A stretch of 64,000 nt of DNA. Origin: Paraneptunicella aestuarii (GTDB lineage Bacteria > Pseudomonadota > Gammaproteobacteria > Enterobacterales > Alteromonadaceae). The position numbers and the translations under genes are program-made. The first letter of the stretch is position 1. Every line of letters begins with the position of its first letter. Under the pieces are notes generated by a model. That model saw nothing but the letters and a program-made list of their open reading frames with translations, was not told the origin of the DNA and made no database searches. Positions 28,350-37,490 of the stretch are shown one piece after another. The DNA lies in the NCBI RefSeq assembly GCF_019900845.1, contig NZ_CP074570.1, forward strand, positions 1,240,001 through 1,304,000. Direction: 5' to 3'.

Positions 28350-29990
28350 TTATTGAGTGGAATCTCGGAATCGTTGTACCAGGCTATTGGTAGAGGCATC
28401 GAAATCCAGATTGCTGTCTGGCATTTCAAGCTTATCCAATATCTGATTTCCCAGAATTTTACCGAGCTCAACACCCCATTGATCAAATGAGTTTACGCCC
28501 CAGATCACTCCCTGAACGAATACCTTGTGCTCATATAAAGCGACCAAAGCGCCAAGAGTGTGAGGGTTTAATTCCTCAAATAGTAGCGTGTTGCTCGGTT
28601 TGTTGCCGGGCATGACTTTATGCCGAGCCAGGCACTCATGCTCTTGCGCTGACAAGCCTTTACCCTGTAATTCGGCAAAGGCTTCATCAAAGGTTTTACC
28701 CTGCATTAAGGCTTGAGACTGGGCAAAGCAATTTGATGCCAACATGGCATGATGCTTCCTGTTTTGATTTGGTACTCGCAACGGCAGCATAAAATCCGCA
28801 GGAATAAGTGTATTGCCCTGATGCAATAATTGATGGAATGAGTGTTGACCATTCGTTCCTTCGCTACCCCAAACAATTGGCCCTGTGTCGTAATCGACTT
28901 CTTCGTCTCTGGCAATGCGTTTACCGTTACTTTCCATATCGAGTTGTTGAACGTAGGCCGGAAAGCCGCGTAGATAATGGTAGTAGGGTAATAGCACATA
29001 GCTTTGTGCCTGAAAGAAATTACGATACCAGAGGCCAATAAGCGCCATGATAACCGGCATGTTGTTTTCCAGTGGTGCTGTCTGGAAATGCTTGTCCATT
29101 TCAAATGCGCCTAGCAACATGGCTTTGAAGTTATCGAAACCAATGGTTAGCGCCAGCGGCAAGCCAATAGCCGACCACATGGAATATCGTCCGCCAACCC
29201 AATCCCACATTGGGAAAATGTTGTCTTCATCGATTCCAAAGTTGGTTGCAGCGGCAATATTGGATGAAACGGCAACAAAGTGTTTGGCTATATCTTTCTC
29301 TGAACCGCCTTGCTGTAAGAACCATGCTCTTGCTGTCAGGGTATTTTGCAGGGTTTCCTGAGTCGAAAAGGATTTCGAGGACATGATGATCAGGGTGCGC
29401 TCAATGTCGAGTTCAGCCAATACATCCTGAATATGGCAAGCGTCTACATTGGCAACAAAATGCACTTTTAAACCTTTTTGCCAATAAGGCTTTAAGGCTT
29501 CCGACATGATCTTGGGGCCGAGAAATGAACCTCCAATGCCGATAGAAACTACATCGGTAATGCTTTGCCCTGTGAAACCTTTATGCGCACCGGAATAAAT
29601 AGAGTCGACGAATGATTTGATTTTATCCAGCCCGGCCATGACGTCGGGCATGACATTTTGCCCTGCTACTTCGACAGGTTTACCGGAAAAGTTACGTAGT
29701 GCAGTGTGTAGCACGGCTCGTTTTTCTGTGGTGTTGATGGTTTCACCACGAAACATGGCACTGCGTTTTTCTTTTAACTTTGCTTGTGACGCGAGCTCAA
29801 TAAGGGCTGCTTTAATTTCGTCGTTAAGCAGGTTCTTGGAGTAATCCAGCGTAATACCGCAACCGCTGATTGTGTATCTCTCTGCACGCTGAGGATCGGC
29901 TTTAAACCAGTCCCGCATGTGTTGGCCTTGTATATTTTGGGCCAATAAAGTGAGTGATTGCCAAACTGCTGATTGGGTCAGACGACTCAT
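28350..29990 (-). CDS. pgi: Glucose-6-phosphate isomerase
   Basis: A 546-residue Pgi, interconverting glucose 6-phosphate and fructose 6-phosphate. Signatures: [21 protein letters not shown] (about 145-165), the phosphate-binding [11 protein letters not shown] (about 205-215), [20 protein letters not shown] (about 264-283), the catalytic Glu region [18 protein letters not shown] (about 380-397), and [24 protein letters not shown] (about 485-508). It is transcribed on the same strand as tal, 274 bases downstream of it, with a structured repeat in the gap. Confidence 0.98.
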   Translation of the reverse strand: MSRLTQSAVWQSLTLLAQNIQGQHMRDWFKADPQRAERYTISGCGITLDYSKNLLNDEIKAALIELASQAKLKEKRSAMFRGETINTTEKRAVLHTALRNFSGKPVEVAGQNVMPDVMAGLDKIKSFVDSIYSGAHKGFTGQSITDVVSIGIGGSFLGPKIMSEALKPYWQKGLKVHFVANVDACHIQDVLAELDIERTLIIMSSKSFSTQETLQNTLTARAWFLQQGGSEKDIAKHFVAVSSNIAAATNFGIDEDNIFPMWDWVGGRYSMWSAIGLPLALTIGFDNFKAMLLGAFEMDKHFQTAPLENNMPVIMALIGLWYRNFFQAQSYVLLPYYHYLRGFPAYVQQLDMESNGKRIARDEEVDYDTGPIVWGSEGTNGQHSFHQLLHQGNTLIPADFMLPLRVPNQNRKHHAMLASNCFAQSQALMQGKTFDEAFAELQGKGLSAQEHECLARHKVMPGNKPSNTLLFEELNPHTLGALVALYEHKVFVQGVIWGVNSFDQWGVELGKILGNQILDKLEMPDSNLDFDASTNSLVQRFRDSTQ

Positions 29991-30127
29991 GCATTCTCCT
30001 ATTCAGGTCAGCGGTAGAGATTACTTTTGATTAACGAATATTGAACTTCATTAGTATCTTAATGCATTAAGATGTTTTGGTTAAACGCTAATTTCTCTAA
30101 CGCTAAAATAAGTGTGCGTAACTGCAA

Positions 30128-30248
30128 GTCAGCAACAGAAATTTATCGCAGACTCGCCGTGAATCAATCCATTGAGGCTCCACAGCCGCTTCCCTGCGGC
30201 TGAGGGTCTGCTCAAAACTTTCTGTTGCTGACTGATAGTTTGGAACAG
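30128..30248. repeat. Structured palindromic repeat, copy A (between tal and pgi)
   Basis: A perfect 14-base outer stem, GTCAGCAACAGAAA (30128-30141) with TTTCTGTTGCTGAC (30219-30232), encloses three more stems: GCAGAC (30148-30153) with GTCTGC (30206-30211), a small TCAAT/ATTGA hairpin near 30164-30175, and CAGCCGC (30183-30189) with GCGGCTG (30196-30202) over a 6-base loop. The tail CTGATAGTTTGGAACAG continues the similarity to copy B. The core is nearly identical to copy B, whereas the outer stem differs while pairing is kept. Confidence 0.85.
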
Positions 30249-30263
30249 CTATTTAGACGATTT

Positions 30264-31232
30264 TTACATATGGTTTTTCAACATGCTTTCCAACTTGATT
30301 TGATCCGCAGTAAAGTTGCGAATACCTTCAGCCAGCTTTTCTGTTGCCATTGCGCTTTCATTCATTTGCCAACGGAACTCTTGCTCAGTCATCTGTTCTG
30401 CCATTGGTTTTTCAGATTGCGCTTGTGTTGAATCTACCGGTTGTAACTTAATGGGCAATTCAGCGTTACTGTCCTGTAATTCTTGTAACAGTTGTGGGCT
30501 GATTGTCAGGCGGTCACAACCTGCCAATTCAGTAATCTCACCAATATTGCGGAAACTGGCGCCCATGACAACGGTTTTATAACCTTGTTGCTTGTAATAA
30601 TTGTAAATTCGGGTAACGGATTGTACGCCCGGATCTTCGCTGGGGCTGTATTCTTTCTTATCTGTATTGGCTTTATACCAATCAAGAATACGGCCAACAA
30701 AAGGGGATATAAGATAAACACCCGCTTCGGCACAGGCTCGTGCTTGGGCGAAACCGAATAACAGGGTCAGGTTACATTGAATGCCTTCTTTTTCCAGTTG
30801 CTCTGCGGCACGAATACCTTCCCAGGTTGATGCAATCTTAATCAGGATGCGATCTTTGCTGATGCCTTGCTCTTCGTATAATGCGATCAGACGATGAGCT
30901 TTTGCGATGGTTGCTTCGGTATCAAAAGACAAGCGTGCATCCACTTCTGTGGATACTCGACCCGGTACAATATCCAGGATTTCCTTGCCGATGAGGATGG
31001 AAAGTTTGTCATTGGCATCTTGAAGGCGCTGATGCTCGTCGGTTGATTGCTGTTTTGCCCATTCTACAGCTTCACGAATAAGTCCTTCGTATTGAGGAAG
31101 TTGGGCGGCTTTTAGCATCAGGGAAGGGTTGGTTGTGGCGTCTACTGGCTGGTATTGGCGAATAGCTTCGATGTCGCCAGTATCGGCAACCACGGTAGTG
31201 ACTTTACGCAATGCGTCTAATTGACTGGTCAT
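30264..31232 (-). CDS. tal: Transaldolase
   Basis: A 322-residue class I transaldolase of the pentose phosphate pathway, moving a dihydroxyacetone unit from sedoheptulose 7-phosphate to glyceraldehyde 3-phosphate. Motifs: [14 protein letters not shown] (about 30-43), [22 protein letters not shown] (about 95-116), and the Schiff-base Lys in [19 protein letters not shown] (about 130-148). [34 protein letters not shown] follows. Structured repeats lie just before and just after the gene. It may be read with pgi, though the gap of 274 bases and the repeat make that uncertain. Confidence 0.98.
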   Translation of the reverse strand: MTSQLDALRKVTTVVADTGDIEAIRQYQPVDATTNPSLMLKAAQLPQYEGLIREAVEWAKQQSTDEHQRLQDANDKLSILIGKEILDIVPGRVSTEVDARLSFDTEATIAKAHRLIALYEEQGISKDRILIKIASTWEGIRAAEQLEKEGIQCNLTLLFGFAQARACAEAGVYLISPFVGRILDWYKANTDKKEYSPSEDPGVQSVTRIYNYYKQQGYKTVVMGASFRNIGEITELAGCDRLTISPQLLQELQDSNAELPIKLQPVDSTQAQSEKPMAEQMTEQEFRWQMNESAMATEKLAEGIRNFTADQIKLESMLKNHM

Positions 31233-31509
31233 GATTTCCTCTAACTACAAGGGGTAAAAACGGCTAAGACATAGGGACTTTTCAAAGACAATTACCCAAG
31301 TTTGCTATTCTGAAATAGCAATGTGACTTATTGATGAATTTGTGAGTCGTATTAGCTGTAAATATATGAACCTGCGCTTTGCAGAGCATGGTTGCTCAAA
31401 CAGGTTTCTGCATTATAGCGCTACTGCAAGGGAACAACAAAAGTTGCTGCTTATATGAAAGTACTTTTTTGTTATCTGTTTGATTATCTCTAAATAGCTG
31501 TGTTTAATT
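31233..31509. other. Upstream region of tal, no gene seen
   Basis: Together with repeat copy B this makes a 495-base gap between tal and the macrodomain gene. It is AT-rich with a local inverted repeat (CTTTGCAGAGC) near 31376-31386, and would hold the tal promoter. No coding frame is convincing. Confidence 0.4.
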
Positions 31510-31634
31510 GTCAGTCACCCATAGAGATTTATCGCAAACTCGCCGTGGATACTTCCATGTAGGCTCCACAGCCGCTTCCCTGCGGCTGAGGGTTTGCTCC
31601 TAATTCTCTACAGGTGACTGATAGTTTGGAACAG
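31510..31634. repeat. Structured palindromic repeat, copy B (between tal and macrodomain gene)
   Basis: TCAGTCACC (31511-31519) pairs with GGTGACTGA (31613-31621), and TAGAGA (31522-31527) with TCTCTA (31605-31610), leaving a symmetric CA/CA bulge. Inside are GCAAAC (31534-31539) with GTTTGC (31592-31597), a TGGA/TCCA mini-hairpin, and CAGCCGC (31569-31575) with GCGGCTG (31582-31588). Against copy A, the G-C pair in the GCAGAC stem has become A-T on both sides, and the whole outer stem has changed with pairing kept. Confidence 0.85.
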
Positions 31635-31727
31635 GTATATAGCCTGTTGAGGCTAATAACATTGACCTTTTTCTCTAGTCTTGTATAACCTCCATATTGA
31701 ATTTAAGGGCTTGTTAACGGTCAATTT

Positions 31728-32249
31728 ATGACGGCAAAAATTACGATTATTCAAGAAGATATAACCACCTTGGGGGTTGATGCCATTGTCAATGCGGCAA
31801 ACAATAGCTTGCTGGGTGGCGGCGGTGTGGATGGTGCGATCCACCGTGCGGCTGGCGCAGAGCTGCTGGCTGAATGTCGTACCTTGAACGGTTGTCCAAC
31901 AGGGGAAGCGAAAATAACGGCGGGATATCAACTACCAGCAAAGCACGTTATTCATACTGTGGGTCCTATTTGGCAAGGTGGAACGCATAATGAAGCGGAG
32001 TTACTGGCAAACTGTTATCGCAATAGTTTGAAAGTGGCGGCTGAGAATGATGTGCGTAGTATTGCGTTTCCGGCTATTAGTTGTGGTGTGTATGGCTATC
32101 CTGTATCTGAAGCTTGTGCCATTGCCATGCATACTGTGGCAGAGGAAAGTGCCGGTTACGATTCGCTCAGAAAAGTCATCTTCTGTGCGTTTAATGACGA
32201 GATTTACCAAGCATACCTAACCGCGATGCAGTCCTTGCAACTGCATTAA
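31728..32249 (+). CDS. Macrodomain O-acetyl-ADP-ribose deacetylase (YmdB type)
   Basis: A 173-residue single macrodomain. The ADP-ribose-binding loops are clear: [27 protein letters not shown] (about 17-43) and [18 protein letters not shown] (about 105-122), with [12 protein letters not shown] between. It should hydrolyse O-acetyl-ADP-ribose or remove ADP-ribose from proteins or nucleic acids. In enteric bacteria YmdB also modulates RNase III; that cannot be assumed here. The start is ATG at 31728. Downstream yaaA is 100 bases away. Confidence 0.93.
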   Translation: MTAKITIIQEDITTLGVDAIVNAANNSLLGGGGVDGAIHRAAGAELLAECRTLNGCPTGEAKITAGYQLPAKHVIHTVGPIWQGGTHNEAELLANCYRNSLKVAAENDVRSIAFPAISCGVYGYPVSEACAIAMHTVAEESAGYDSLRKVIFCAFNDEIYQAYLTAMQSLQLH

Positions 32250-32349
32250 TTATTCTGTTTTGTTAGAATGCTCTTCCTGTTCGCCTGGGGCGTTGGTTTG
32301 TCTTGTGCCCCCAATGTTTTGTTCAAATCTCATATAAATAGAGAGCCCT

Positions 32350-33123
32350 ATGCTAATTGTTATTTCCCCAGCTAAAAATCTTGATTACGACACACCAGCT
32401 ACAACCTCAGTGATGACTCAGCCTGAGTTGCTTGATGAGGCTTCTGTGCTGATTAAACGCTGCCGAGAATTAGCACCACAGGAAATTGGTTCTTTAATGA
32501 AAATCAGTGACAAGTTGGCGCAACTTAACGCCGAACGTTATGCAAGCTGGCATCTGCCTTTTACTCCCGAGAACGCTAAACAAGCGGTGCTGGCCTTTAA
32601 TGGCGATGTTTACACCGGGCTAGAAGCGGGGTCTTTGGATAAAGACGATTTAGTCTTTGCTCAAAGCCATTTACGTATTTTGTCGGGCTTGTATGGATTA
32701 TTGAAACCTCTTGATTTAATGCAGCCTTATCGTTTGGAAATGGGGACGTCACTTGCTAATGAGCGTGGTAAAAACCTCTATGACTTTTGGGGCGAAACGA
32801 TCACCAACCATGTTAATGCCGCCATGCAGGCTCAAGGTGACAATGTGTTGATTAACCTGGCGTCGAACGAATATTTCAAGTCAGTAAAGCCTAAATTATT
32901 AGATGGCGTTGTGATCACGCCAGTGTTCATGGACAAGAAAAACGGGCAATACAAAGTCATTAGTTTCTTTGCGAAAAAAGCCCGTGGTCTGATGGCGCGC
33001 TACATCATTAAAAATCGTTTGCAGGAAGTTGAGCAATTGAAACACTTCGATTACGCCGGTTATCAGTTCTCAGAAGAAATGAGCAAAGGCAATGAATTGG
33101 TGTTTACGAGGGAAGAACAGTAA
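32350..33123 (+). CDS. yaaA: Peroxide stress protein YaaA
   Basis: A 257-residue member of the UPF0246/DUF328 family. The start [16 protein letters not shown] and the segments [44 protein letters not shown] and [12 protein letters not shown] are diagnostic. In Escherichia coli YaaA limits free iron during hydrogen peroxide stress and its fold binds DNA. It also neighbours the thr operon there, so the general location is conserved, though here ung, pgi and tal lie between. Confidence 0.95.
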   Translation: MLIVISPAKNLDYDTPATTSVMTQPELLDEASVLIKRCRELAPQEIGSLMKISDKLAQLNAERYASWHLPFTPENAKQAVLAFNGDVYTGLEAGSLDKDDLVFAQSHLRILSGLYGLLKPLDLMQPYRLEMGTSLANERGKNLYDFWGETITNHVNAAMQAQGDNVLINLASNEYFKSVKPKLLDGVVITPVFMDKKNGQYKVISFFAKKARGLMARYIIKNRLQEVEQLKHFDYAGYQFSEEMSKGNELVFTREEQ

Positions 33124-33160
33124 GCCTGATATCTATAGAAAATCCCCAATGAAAATAAAC

Positions 33161-33208
33161 GTTATTTCATCTATAATTCAGTTTTTAAGACAAAATAGAT
33201 GAAATAAC
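33161..33208 (+). promoter_or_regulatory. Inverted-repeat operator upstream of hipBA
   Basis: GTTATTTCATCTA (33161-33173) and TAGATGAAATAAC (33196-33208) are perfect inverted repeats of 13 bases separated by 22 bases, ending 8 bases before the hipB-like ATG. HipB-type antitoxins bind paired palindromes in their own promoter, so this is the expected autoregulatory site. The spacer TAATTCAGTTTTTAAGAC is AT-rich and could contain the -10 region. Confidence 0.8.
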
Positions 33209-33216
33209 ATTTAATT

Positions 33217-33480
33217 ATGCTCAACGAAGATTGGTTTAAAAAACAGGGAAAGTTCATTCAAAAAATGCGGAAGCGCAAGTTCCCTAACGATACACAAACT
33301 CGTTTTGCTGCTCGTATAGGTGTCGGTGTCACCACGATACGTAATCTGGAAGCTGGAAAAGGCGGTGTTGCCTGGGAAACTGTTGTTAAAGCGCTTGATA
33401 TTCTAGGCATGAAAAATCAACTTGATGCTTTGTTTGTGGAACCTCCTGAAATCAAAATCAAAAGCGGTGAAAGCTGGTGA
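33217..33480 (+). CDS. hipB: HipB-like antitoxin, Xre-family regulator
   Basis: An 87-residue helix-turn-helix protein. The HTH lies at about 25-60 (TQTRFAARIGVGVTTIRNLEAGKGGVAWETVVKALDILG). It overlaps the following hipA-like gene by 4 bases, so translation is coupled. It should bind the kinase toxin and repress the operon through the palindrome just upstream. The C-terminal tail is short and hydrophobic-acidic, as in toxin-binding tails of this class. Assignment as HipB rests on the neighbour. Confidence 0.88.
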   Translation: MLNEDWFKKQGKFIQKMRKRKFPNDTQTRFAARIGVGVTTIRNLEAGKGGVAWETVVKALDILGMKNQLDALFVEPPEIKIKSGESW

Positions 33481-34700
33481 GCGTTTTCAACCTTTATTAT
33501 CAAACCTCGACTGGCAGTGTTCTTAAGTGTGCCCGAATACAGTTAAATGAAAACGCTCGAGGGCAGTTAGAATCAGTTTATTTTAGCTACCACCCTGACT
33601 TTCTTGATTCTGATGAACAACCTATCGATCCAAGATTGTTGCCTAAATCTTCTAATGTTGTTGAGTTAACTTGCGACAGAGAAGCGCCGGGTTTTATTGA
33701 TGATGTGTTGCCCGATGATTGGGGCAAGAAGGTATTGGCAAGAGTTAATAACCTCACGCATAAGCCCTGTATTTCAGAATTGCTTGAGTTAATGAATCAC
33801 TCTACGGTGGGAGCACTTTATTTCATTGCTGAAAATGATGAGCAAACTGCTGATTACGGGTTGGGGTGTGAGAAGTCGAACCTTGAGGAATTGCATAGTA
33901 TTGCCAGTAAGATTGATTCAGGTTTGGTCAAGTCTGAGGAAATTGAGCGTATTAAGTTAAATATGTTTAGCCGAGGCTCCAGTGTTGGCGGGGCTCGCCC
34001 TAAGGTGTTGGTGCATGATGAACAGCATGGCTATATTGCAAAATTTTCCAAACAAAGCGATGAATTTAATTATGCGATGGTTGAAAATGCATGTCTGAGT
34101 CTAATGCGCCAAGCCGGAATTATGGTCGCTGATACTCATGTGGAAACCATTCAGCATCAGCAAGTTAGTAACGATGTTTTATTTGTTCGGCGCTTTGATG
34201 TCTCAGAACAAGGTGGGCGATATCATCAATTAACGGCAAATGCATTGTTAAAGAGTTTAGACAACCAAACAGATCCTCTATTGATGAAATATGATCATAT
34301 TTCCGATTTAATCTGCCGTTATTCGGCATTTCCTGAAAGAGATAATCAGCAACTATTCGCCCAAATGTTGTTCAACAAGGTGTTGAACAATACTGATGAT
34401 CATCTAAGAAATTTTAGTTTTACCTGTCGTGAAGATGGGTGGCAACTAAGCTCTGCCTATGATGTTGTTCCCTCGCTTGCTCACGGTCAGTATCATCAAC
34501 TAAAGGTTGGTTTAAGCGATTATCTTCCTGAGCTTTCAGAGGCCGTTTCTGTTCATAAGAAGTTTAACCTGACCAAGCAAGTTGCGCAGGATGTCATCGA
34601 ACGAGTGAGTGACGTCAGCCAAAATTGGAAAACTGTTTTTGCTCAATTGGGTGTGAGTGAAGAAGATCTGGCGTTATTACAGAATGTAATTCGTCCTTGA
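33477..34700 (+). CDS. hipA: HipA-like serine/threonine kinase toxin
   Basis: A 407-residue HipA-family kinase starting at GTG 33477. Features in order: N-terminal subdomain with PGFIDDVLPDDWGKKVL (about 72-88), the glycine loop SSVGGARPKVLVHDEQHGYIAKFS (about 163-186, with Lys for ATP), the catalytic NKVLNNTDDHLRNFSF (about 300-315) and the metal-binding YDVVPS (about 325-330). HipA toxins phosphorylate targets such as glutamyl-tRNA synthetase and cause growth arrest and persistence. The key residues look intact, so it should be active. The module breaks an otherwise core region, suggesting acquisition. Confidence 0.92.
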   Translation: MSVFNLYYQTSTGSVLKCARIQLNENARGQLESVYFSYHPDFLDSDEQPIDPRLLPKSSNVVELTCDREAPGFIDDVLPDDWGKKVLARVNNLTHKPCISELLELMNHSTVGALYFIAENDEQTADYGLGCEKSNLEELHSIASKIDSGLVKSEEIERIKLNMFSRGSSVGGARPKVLVHDEQHGYIAKFSKQSDEFNYAMVENACLSLMRQAGIMVADTHVETIQHQQVSNDVLFVRRFDVSEQGGRYHQLTANALLKSLDNQTDPLLMKYDHISDLICRYSAFPERDNQQLFAQMLFNKVLNNTDDHLRNFSFTCREDGWQLSSAYDVVPSLAHGQYHQLKVGLSDYLPELSEAVSVHKKFNLTKQVAQDVIERVSDVSQNWKTVFAQLGVSEEDLALLQNVIRP

Positions 34701-34739
34701 TGGGCCTGCTCAGATTGCCCCAGTCCAGATTAGCCCAGC

Positions 34740-35198
34740 TTAATCCGTCACCAATTCTTGCTTAAACGTCAAGGTTTGCTTTTCGTTGCCATGAACAATA
34801 TCAATGGAGAATCGGAAGGTTTCCCTGTCTCTAAATGGCAGCTGTGCCAAATAATAGATTGAATCCTGTTCCTGCACTTGCTCGAATGTCAGTTCTTTAA
34901 TTGTACCTAACAGGTTTGTTGCCGTGCCCGTTATGGCAACGTTTTGTGCTTGCTTGCTGTCATGATCCAATACCGAAATGTTGACGAATGCATTGTATTT
35001 ACTACGCTGGATTTGGTACTGACGAGCAATTTCCGGCTGCAAAAAAGTGCTGTTCAAAACAATGTAATGTACGTCCCAATTGCCCAGCGTTTTATATTGC
35101 TCGGCTTGCGCAGAGCTGGCTATGGTCAGCCAGCTTAGCAGAGAAATAATCAAATACATTGAGCGTTTGGGCGTATCGATCAACTTTCTCAATATCAT
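34740..35198 (-). CDS. DUF4426 family exported protein
   Basis: A 152-residue protein with an N-terminal signal peptide (MYLIISLLSWLTIASSAQAEQ, with the probable start at the internal Met14 or the upstream ATG). The mature part is a beta-rich domain: YIVLNSTFLQPEIARQYQIQRSKYNAFVNISVLD is typical of DUF4426, a periplasmic family usually found next to yggT and proC in Alteromonadales and Vibrionales. Its ATG overlaps the yggT stop by one base. Function unknown. Confidence 0.85.
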   Translation of the reverse strand: MILRKLIDTPKRSMYLIISLLSWLTIASSAQAEQYKTLGNWDVHYIVLNSTFLQPEIARQYQIQRSKYNAFVNISVLDHDSKQAQNVAITGTATNLLGTIKELTFEQVQEQDSIYYLAQLPFRDRETFRFSIDIVHGNEKQTLTFKQELVTD

Positions 35199-35740
35199 TA
35201 GAAAACACCCAGTAAATCTTGCAGTAATAGTTGAAGAAACTGTAAGGCAATAATGGCAAACAATATGGATAAGTCCAATCCACCAAGTGGCGGGATAACC
35301 CGGCGAATAGGCGCCAAAAATGGCTCGGTAAGCTGTTGCATCACCAATTCTATCGGGTTATAGCCTTGGCTTACCCAGCTTAGTATTGCTCTTAGAATAA
35401 GCACCCAAAATATCAGTGAGAAAACTTCTTTTAAAACAATCAAGAAGCCCGTGATCACTAACGAAATGGGGTTGATATTGGCTACCCCTTGCATGAGGCC
35501 AAGTAAAAACACCTTCAACATGGCAACAGCCAAGGCCAACACCAGGGTAGCAGTATCAAGGCGACTAATGGGCGGAATGATTCTGCGCATTGGGCCAACA
35601 ATAGGATGCGTCGCCTTCACGACAAATTGGCTGAAAGGATTATAAAAATCCGCTCTGGCCAGTTGTAACCACAACCTGAGTAATACCACCATCAGGTATA
35701 AATCTAAGAGAGTTCCAACTAAAAACTGGGTTGCATTCAT
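35198..35740 (-). CDS. yggT: YggT family inner-membrane protein
   Basis: A 180-residue protein with two tandem YGGT units: FLVGTLLDLYLMVVLLRLWLQ plus NPFSQFVVKATHPIVGPMRRIIPPI, and a second copy with ILRAILSWVSQGYNPIELVMQQLTEPFLAPIRRVIPPLGGLDLS. Four to five membrane helices are visible. The family is linked to osmotic and membrane homeostasis in bacteria and to cytochrome assembly in chloroplasts. It lies between proC and the DUF4426 gene in the conserved yggS-proC-yggT order. Confidence 0.95.
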   Translation of the reverse strand: MNATQFLVGTLLDLYLMVVLLRLWLQLARADFYNPFSQFVVKATHPIVGPMRRIIPPISRLDTATLVLALAVAMLKVFLLGLMQGVANINPISLVITGFLIVLKEVFSLIFWVLILRAILSWVSQGYNPIELVMQQLTEPFLAPIRRVIPPLGGLDLSILFAIIALQFLQLLLQDLLGVF

Positions 35741-35761
35741 GGATTGTCCATCATTAATAAT

Positions 35762-36580
35762 TTAAAACTGTTTCGACATTTCTTCTGCACGATCCACCGC
35801 CGCCTGCATGGCATCAGCGACTATCTTTTCCAGATTTGACTGCTGGAAATGTGCAATAGCTTGCGCAGTGGTTCCGCCTTTAGACGTAACTTGGGCGCGA
35901 AGCTCTGATAATTCAAGTTCTGGATGTTTACAAACCATTTCAGCGGAACCTAACATGGCTTGTTGAACCATTAAACGCGCGGCGTCGTGGTCAAATCCAA
36001 GCGCTTCTGCTTTGGCTTGCATTGCTTCCAAAAACAGAAAAAAGTAAGCAGGACTGCTGCCTGCGGCGGCGATGACGCCATTAATTTGCTCTTCCTGCTC
36101 AGCCCAAACGGTTTCACCTACCATATTGAACAGGTCTTCTGAATATTGACGTTGTTCATCGCTGGCATTGTCACTAAATAATCCGGTTAAGCCTTTGCCA
36201 ATCGCACTGGGTGTATTGGGCATGGTGCGAATGAGAGGGCATTCACCTCCCAACATTTCTTTTAAACGCGCGCTGGTTAACCCGGCAGCGATAGAAACAA
36301 ATAACTTTTGTCGCTTGTTGTGCTCTGGCGAGAATTGAGCACAGACCTCTGCCATTAACTGAGGTTTGACTGACAGCACGACCACTTCTGAGCGCGAGAT
36401 GGCGTCATTATTGTCTTGAGTGATATTAATGCCGAAGTCTTGTTGTAGCGCCTCTAATTTGGGAAGACTGGGATTACTGGCAGTGATCAAATTAGCTGGG
36501 TAGCCGTTGGCAACCATTCCGGTGATGATGGCACGGCTCATATTGCCTGCGCCAATAAACGCGATTGCTAGGTGCTTCAT
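35762..36580 (-). CDS. proC: Pyrroline-5-carboxylate reductase
   Basis: ProC makes proline from pyrroline-5-carboxylate. From ATG 36580 it has 272 residues: Rossmann motif IAFIGAGNMSRAIITGM (about 5-21), VVLSVKPQLMAEV (about 65-77), VSIAAGLTSARL, RTMPNTPSAIGKGLTG (about 118-133) and the C-terminal VTSKGGTTAQAIAHFQQ (about 225-241). The frame is open another 21 codons upstream, but that stretch is unlike ProC. It follows yggS on the same strand with about 155 bases between. Confidence 0.96.
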   Translation of the reverse strand: MKHLAIAFIGAGNMSRAIITGMVANGYPANLITASNPSLPKLEALQQDFGINITQDNNDAISRSEVVVLSVKPQLMAEVCAQFSPEHNKRQKLFVSIAAGLTSARLKEMLGGECPLIRTMPNTPSAIGKGLTGLFSDNASDEQRQYSEDLFNMVGETVWAEQEEQINGVIAAAGSSPAYFFLFLEAMQAKAEALGFDHDAARLMVQQAMLGSAEMVCKHPELELSELRAQVTSKGGTTAQAIAHFQQSNLEKIVADAMQAAVDRAEEMSKQF

Positions 36581-36734
36581 TCGGATTTTACATTCCTCGT
36601 TTAGCTCATGAGTGCGCCTATGATAACAATCATGAGCGCACATTATGAGTTATTTGCTGAAATATTTGTTTTAGCCTTATTTTGAAAGTGAATTTCAATC
36701 TCGCCGCAATCTCGCACAATATCGCGAAAAAGCC

Positions 36735-37439
36735 TCAGCCTTGGGATGCCGGATAATCTCTCGCACCAAATATCGCAGTGCCTATTCTTACCATAGTTGA
36801 GCCGCAAGCAATTGCCATGTCTACGTCACCCGACATGCCCATTGAAAGGGTATCGACTTGTGGATACTTCTGCTTAAGCTGGTGATACAAATCCTGCATT
36901 TGGGTGAAGGCAAAACGTTGTTCCTGCTCTGACTCTGTCGCCGCAGGAATCGCCATCAGGCCGCGTAAATTCAAACGAGGTAATTGGCTAATTGTTTCTG
37001 CAAGCGGCATCACTTCTTCCGGCAATAAACCCGATTTGCTGTCTTCATCACTGATATTAACCTGAATACAGACTTGTAATGGTGCAAGGTCTTCGGGGCG
37101 CTGTTCGTTTAAACGCTCTGCTATTTTGGCTCTATCGACCGATTGAACCCAGTCAAAATGTTCCGCAACCACCTTGGTTTTATTGGACTGAAGCGGGCCA
37201 ATCATGTGCCATTGGATGCCTTCGAGGTCTGACAAGTCGGCAATTTTTTGTATGCCTTCCTGTACGTAGTTTTCACCAAACATACGTTGTCCGGCGTTCC
37301 ACGCTTCCCTAATTGCTTGATTTGGCTTAGTTTTACTAACAGCTAATAATAGTATCTCTTGAGGATTACGGCCTGCTTTTAAGGCGGAATCCTGTATAGT
37401 GTCGAGTGCGCTTTTCAGGCGATTTGCTATTGTTAACAT
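36735..37439 (-). CDS. yggS: YggS-type PLP homeostasis protein
   Basis: A 234-residue single-domain protein with the alanine-racemase-like barrel that binds PLP (PLPBP family). The PLP lysine is in LLLAVSKTKPNQAIREA (about 31-47), then RMFGENYVQEGIQK, WHMIGPLQSNKTKVVAEHFDWVQSVDR (about 78-104), VCIQVNISDEDSKSGL, and near the end LSMGMSGDVDMAIACGSTMVRIGTAIFG (about 195-222). It buffers PLP and has no known catalytic activity. Start ATG 37439 is chosen; it is divergent from pilT with about 50 bases between starts. Confidence 0.96.
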   Translation of the reverse strand: MLTIANRLKSALDTIQDSALKAGRNPQEILLLAVSKTKPNQAIREAWNAGQRMFGENYVQEGIQKIADLSDLEGIQWHMIGPLQSNKTKVVAEHFDWVQSVDRAKIAERLNEQRPEDLAPLQVCIQVNISDEDSKSGLLPEEVMPLAETISQLPRLNLRGLMAIPAATESEQEQRFAFTQMQDLYHQLKQKYPQVDTLSMGMSGDVDMAIACGSTMVRIGTAIFGARDYPASQG

Positions 37440-37490
37440 GATATATAAAGAGTGTTGTCGCTCATTCAAATTGATACGGGAGTACAGGTT

